DNA of 7,880 bases from positions 1,712 to 9,591 of the forward strand of contig DHWS01000114.1 in assembly GCA_002413305.1 (NCBI GenBank). The letters are read 5' to 3'. Within the stretch, counting starts at the first letter, position 1. Each line of letters opens with the position of its first letter. A program made the position numbers and the translations under genes. Below are positions 6,308 through 7,880 of the stretch, one piece after another. This DNA is from Actinobacteria bacterium UBA5176 (GTDB lineage: Bacteria > Actinomycetota > UBA4738). A model generated the notes under the pieces. The model did not search any database. It had not been told where the DNA came from and saw only the letters and a program-made list of their open reading frames with translations.

Positions 6308-6757
6308 ATGAAGGCAGGCTACGGATACGCGATCGTTGGGACCGGAACGACCCGGGTGGGGTTCGAGGCCGACGTGGAGGAATTGTCGGACCGTGACCTC
6401 GACACCCTGGAGCGGCAGGCCGCGGAGATCATGGCCCGGGTCCGGGAGGAGCAGGACCGCCGGCTGGGGATCAGGACGACCGGGGGCATCTACCGCGGGG
6501 GCCCATGGACGGTATCCCTTGACTACGGTGCCGGGTACATCCCGGGGATCTCCTGGGTGGACCACCCGTACGCCGCGATCGTCGGGGGTCGTAAGAGGTT
6601 CGTGAGCGAACCGTACTGGCTCGACGGGCGTGACCTTCCCGACCTGATCGACCTGCAGGCCAAGGGCTGGACCGTGACTATCTCGGCGACCCGAGCCCGC
6701 TGGTTCCCGGGTCACACATTGGCCATCGAGCTGGAACGGAAGGCGGCTAATGCCTGA
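6308..6757 (+). CDS. Hypothetical protein, 149 residues
   Basis: I do not recognise a family. Residues 1-20 are Gly/Thr-rich with strand character. About 22-52 (VEELSDRDLDTLERQAAEIM onward) is a charged amphipathic helix, possibly a short coiled coil. About 60-149 alternates strands and turns and is rich in aromatics (GGPWTVSLDYGAGYIPGISW, EPYWLDGRDL, WTVTISATRARWFPGH), which suggests a compact beta-rich domain. It has no cysteines, unlike its neighbours, and no signal peptide or membrane segment. It overlaps the next gene by 8 bases (ATGCCTGA), so the two are coupled. It is the first gene after the iteron cluster. Confidence 0.72.
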   Translation: MKAGYGYAIVGTGTTRVGFEADVEELSDRDLDTLERQAAEIMARVREEQDRRLGIRTTGGIYRGGPWTVSLDYGAGYIPGISWVDHPYAAIVGGRKRFVSEPYWLDGRDLPDLIDLQAKGWTVTISATRARWFPGHTLAIELERKAANA

Positions 6758-7169
6758 GGTTCGGATTGAGAGATCCGGCGGCTACGTGCGCCGGCCCTGC
6801 TTCGTCTGTGGCGGGGAGACGGACAAGAGCGACGTCTTCGCAACCTGCGAAGTCGGGGTCGTCTGCGAGGAATGCTTGGAAGCCGGTTCCGAAGCGGTGG
6901 CCGCGAGGCTCACACATCGTGCCGAGCACCTGGAAGAGGCAGCTTCGGAGCTACGCCGACTCGCGCTAGAGGACTGGACCATGCCGACCCTCGCGGCCCT
7001 CAGGGAGGTCAGCGCCTTCGAGGACGCGTTGGACTACGGGTTCGACGCCGAATCGGGCGACGCTGGCTTCGTCAACCCGTGGCTTTGTTCGGTTTCCGGT
7101 TGCAACTACTACCGGGAGCCCGTGTCGCCGTACTGCCGTCATCACGTCGATGGGCATGCCGATGCCTAG
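6750..7169 (+). CDS. Cysteine-rich hypothetical protein, probable two zinc sites
   Basis: A 139-residue acidic protein. Residues 17-42 hold C17xxC20, C33 and C39xxC42, a zinc-ribbon-like arrangement of the kind found in small DNA- or protein-binding modules. About 45-75 is a long helix (SEAVAARLTHRAEHLEEAAS, then ELRRLALEDW). Residues 113-132 hold C113, C118, C129 and the pair H131/H132, which could form a second site. No enzyme motif is seen and no family is recognised. It starts inside the preceding gene's end and overlaps the next gene at its own 3' end. Confidence 0.7.
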   Translation: MPEVRIERSGGYVRRPCFVCGGETDKSDVFATCEVGVVCEECLEAGSEAVAARLTHRAEHLEEAASELRRLALEDWTMPTLAALREVSAFEDALDYGFDAESGDAGFVNPWLCSVSGCNYYREPVSPYCRHHVDGHADA

Positions 7170-7416
7170 GGAGGACGCGGGCACCAAGGCGACCCGCCTG
7201 CTCAACTGCGGAAGGCTGACGGTCGAATGGATCGACGCTTCCACGATCCGGGCGACGTGCCGGGGTGACTCGGGCGAGGTCTACGGCGTCGGATACGACC
7301 CCGATGCTGGCTGGCATTGCACCTGCCCGTCGTTCGGTCGCTGCTCCCATGTCCTCGCGCTGCAACGCGTGGCGCTGGTCCCGAGTCCTCGACGTTGGGC
7401 GGAGGTGGCGACGTGA
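7150..7416 (+). CDS. SWIM zinc-finger mini-protein
   Basis: An 88-residue protein from ATG 7150; in-frame ATGs at 7156 and 7162 are equally possible. The one at 7162 gives ATGCCTAG, an 8-base overlap with the upstream stop that copies the ATGCCTGA junction at 6750. Residues 22-67 match a SWIM finger: strands RLTVEWIDASTIRATCRG and GEVYGVGYD, then C57-T-C59-x5-C65-x-H67 (CTCPSFGRCSHVLAL). SWIM domains bind DNA or protein and usually are part of larger proteins such as SNF2 ATPases or transposases. Here it forms almost the whole protein. Partner and target are unknown. Its stop overlaps the next start (GTGA at 7413-7416). Confidence 0.75.
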   Translation: MGMPMPREDAGTKATRLLNCGRLTVEWIDASTIRATCRGDSGEVYGVGYDPDAGWHCTCPSFGRCSHVLALQRVALVPSPRRWAEVAT

Positions 7417-7637
7417 TCCGCAGTAGGTACGACCTCTTCCTGCTCCTTCGGGCGGCCTACGACCGTGAGGATGTGGACGCGCTGGCCGACCTCCTCGGCA
7501 TGGCCTCGACCGCGGGGGACCGCGCGTGGCTCCTCCGGTATCTCCGCACCGCCTCGCTTGGTGCGGCGGCGATGCAGCCTGATGCAGAGTTCACTGACCG
7601 GCTCTTCACGTTGCTGCACCGAGAGGCGGCGACGTGA
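7413..7637 (+). CDS. Small helical hypothetical protein, 74 residues
   Basis: From GTG 7413, with GGAGG at 7401-7405 (spacing 7), it encodes 74 residues that look all-helical: YDLFLLLRAAYDREDVDALA, then LLGMASTAGDRAWLLRYLRT, then EFTDRLFTLLHREAAT. It has no cysteines and no membrane segment or signal peptide. No family is recognised. The GTGA overlap on each side shows it is part of the same operon. The frame is open back to 7317, but the ribosome site and overlap favour 7413. Confidence 0.62.
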   Translation: MIRSRYDLFLLLRAAYDREDVDALADLLGMASTAGDRAWLLRYLRTASLGAAAMQPDAEFTDRLFTLLHREAAT

Positions 7638-7750
7638 CATGCCCACTCTGCGCCTTCGACTTCGCCGACTGCTACTTCCACACGAAGGCGCGGGCGAACC
7701 TGTGGCCCGGCGAGAAGTCCGGACTGTCCCGGGTCGAGGAGCTGTTCTGA
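7634..7750 (+). CDS. Micro-protein of 38 residues with a Cys3His pattern
   Basis: GTG 7634 to TGA 7748-7750 encodes 38 residues. The GTG overlaps the upstream stop (GTGA), with GAGAGG at 7621-7626 as ribosome site, the same junction design as the gene before. Near the N-terminus sit C3xxC6, C13 and H16 (CPLCAFDFADCYFH), a C-x2-C-x6-C-x2-H pattern able to hold one zinc ion. The rest (ANLWPGEKSGLSRVEELF) is charged. It is too short for most gene callers. Support comes from the coupled junction and the metal-site pattern. No family is recognised. Confidence 0.5.
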   Translation: MTCPLCAFDFADCYFHTKARANLWPGEKSGLSRVEELF

Positions 7751-7814
7751 CGTGATATAGTCAACCCGCCTGACGACCTGACAGGACCGTCAAGCACCCT
7801 GACGATTTCTGACG
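7747..7814 (+). repeat. Cluster of CTGAC/GTCAA boxes in the terminal non-coding stretch
   Basis: CTGAC begins at 7747, 7770, 7778, 7799 and 7809. The inverse GTCAA begins at 7760 and 7789. Several spacings (21 and 10) are near whole helical turns, and TGAC-N8-GTCA (7748-7763) is an inverted pair around a TATAGT (7756-7761) that could be a -10 element. All three rightward frames have stops here, so it is not coding in that direction. It may be an operator/promoter for genes beyond the window or a second protein-binding array. Bases 7815-7880 show a run of eight G at 7814-7821 and nothing else I can name. Confidence 0.5.
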
Positions 7815-7880
7815 GGGGGGGTGGGTCGCACGAATCCGTATCCCCTCCGCGCGAGGTCTTCCCCGCACAATCTGGGCTCG

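Larger units (their letters stand above)
1934..7880. mobile_element. Integrated element at tRNA-Gln, phage-satellite or integrative-plasmid type, right end not in window
   Basis: The elements seen together are an integrase next to a tRNA 3' end, a coupled DNA-binding regulator, a divergent AlpA/excisionase-like gene, a replication ATPase with a repeat cluster behind it, and a train of small overlapping genes of unknown function. This matches the known order of phage-inducible chromosomal islands and of small actinobacterial integrative plasmids. No structural phage genes, terminase, relaxase or transfer genes occur up to the window edge. The left limit is placed in the tRNA 3' half. The right limit is not visible. 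Confidence 0.7.

Noticed and set aside
7831..7837. CGAATCC as a possible attR copy of the tRNA T arm
   Set aside because: Only seven bases match; the bases on both sides differ from the tRNA 3' end.

Overview
The window is high-GC DNA (roughly two thirds G+C by eye). It has strong Shine-Dalgarno sites, many GTG starts and genes that overlap at GTGA or TGATG. This fits an actinobacterium or a similar high-GC, possibly uncultured, lineage; no gene here fixes the taxon.

Left part, about 1-1958, looks like host chromosome. It holds the 3' tail of a possible gene (ends at 80), a secreted six-unit TolB/PD40 beta-propeller protein (222-1355, +), a convergent SRPBCC-fold protein (1480-1887, -) that seems to lack its N-terminus, and a complete tRNA-Gln(CUG) gene (1888-1958, +).

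Right part, from the 3' end of the tRNA to the window edge, looks like an integrated mobile element whose far end lies outside the window. Next to the tRNA is a tyrosine recombinase (1991-3139, -). It is translationally coupled to a Cys-rich helix-turn-helix protein upstream of it (3139-3936, -). A divergent control region with two phased 14-bp direct repeats (4005-4039) separates this leftward pair from a rightward operon. That operon encodes an AlpA/excisionase-like HTH protein (4075-4293), a small Cys-containing ORF (4290-4463), a zinc-ribbon plus AAA+ replication protein with a degenerate Walker A motif (4460-6091), a roughly 215-bp gap packed with iteron-like repeats (possible replication origin or operator), and then five small genes: a hypothetical protein (6308-6757), a Cys-rich protein (6750-7169), a SWIM zinc-finger mini-protein (7150-7416), a helical hypothetical protein (7413-7637) and a 38-residue Cys/His micro-protein (7634-7750). 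The last 130 bases are non-coding and carry repeated CTGAC/GTCAA boxes.

The plan is an integrase at a tRNA, a leftward regulator, a rightward AlpA-like protein, a replication ATPase and an iteron cluster. This is the plan of phage satellites (PICI-like islands) and of small integrative plasmids. Integrase and AlpA-like protein would control integration and excision, and the AAA+ protein with the iterons would drive replication after excision. The small cysteine-rich genes are of unknown role. No capsid, terminase, relaxase or conjugation gene is visible, so satellite, integrative plasmid and prophage end cannot be told apart from this window.
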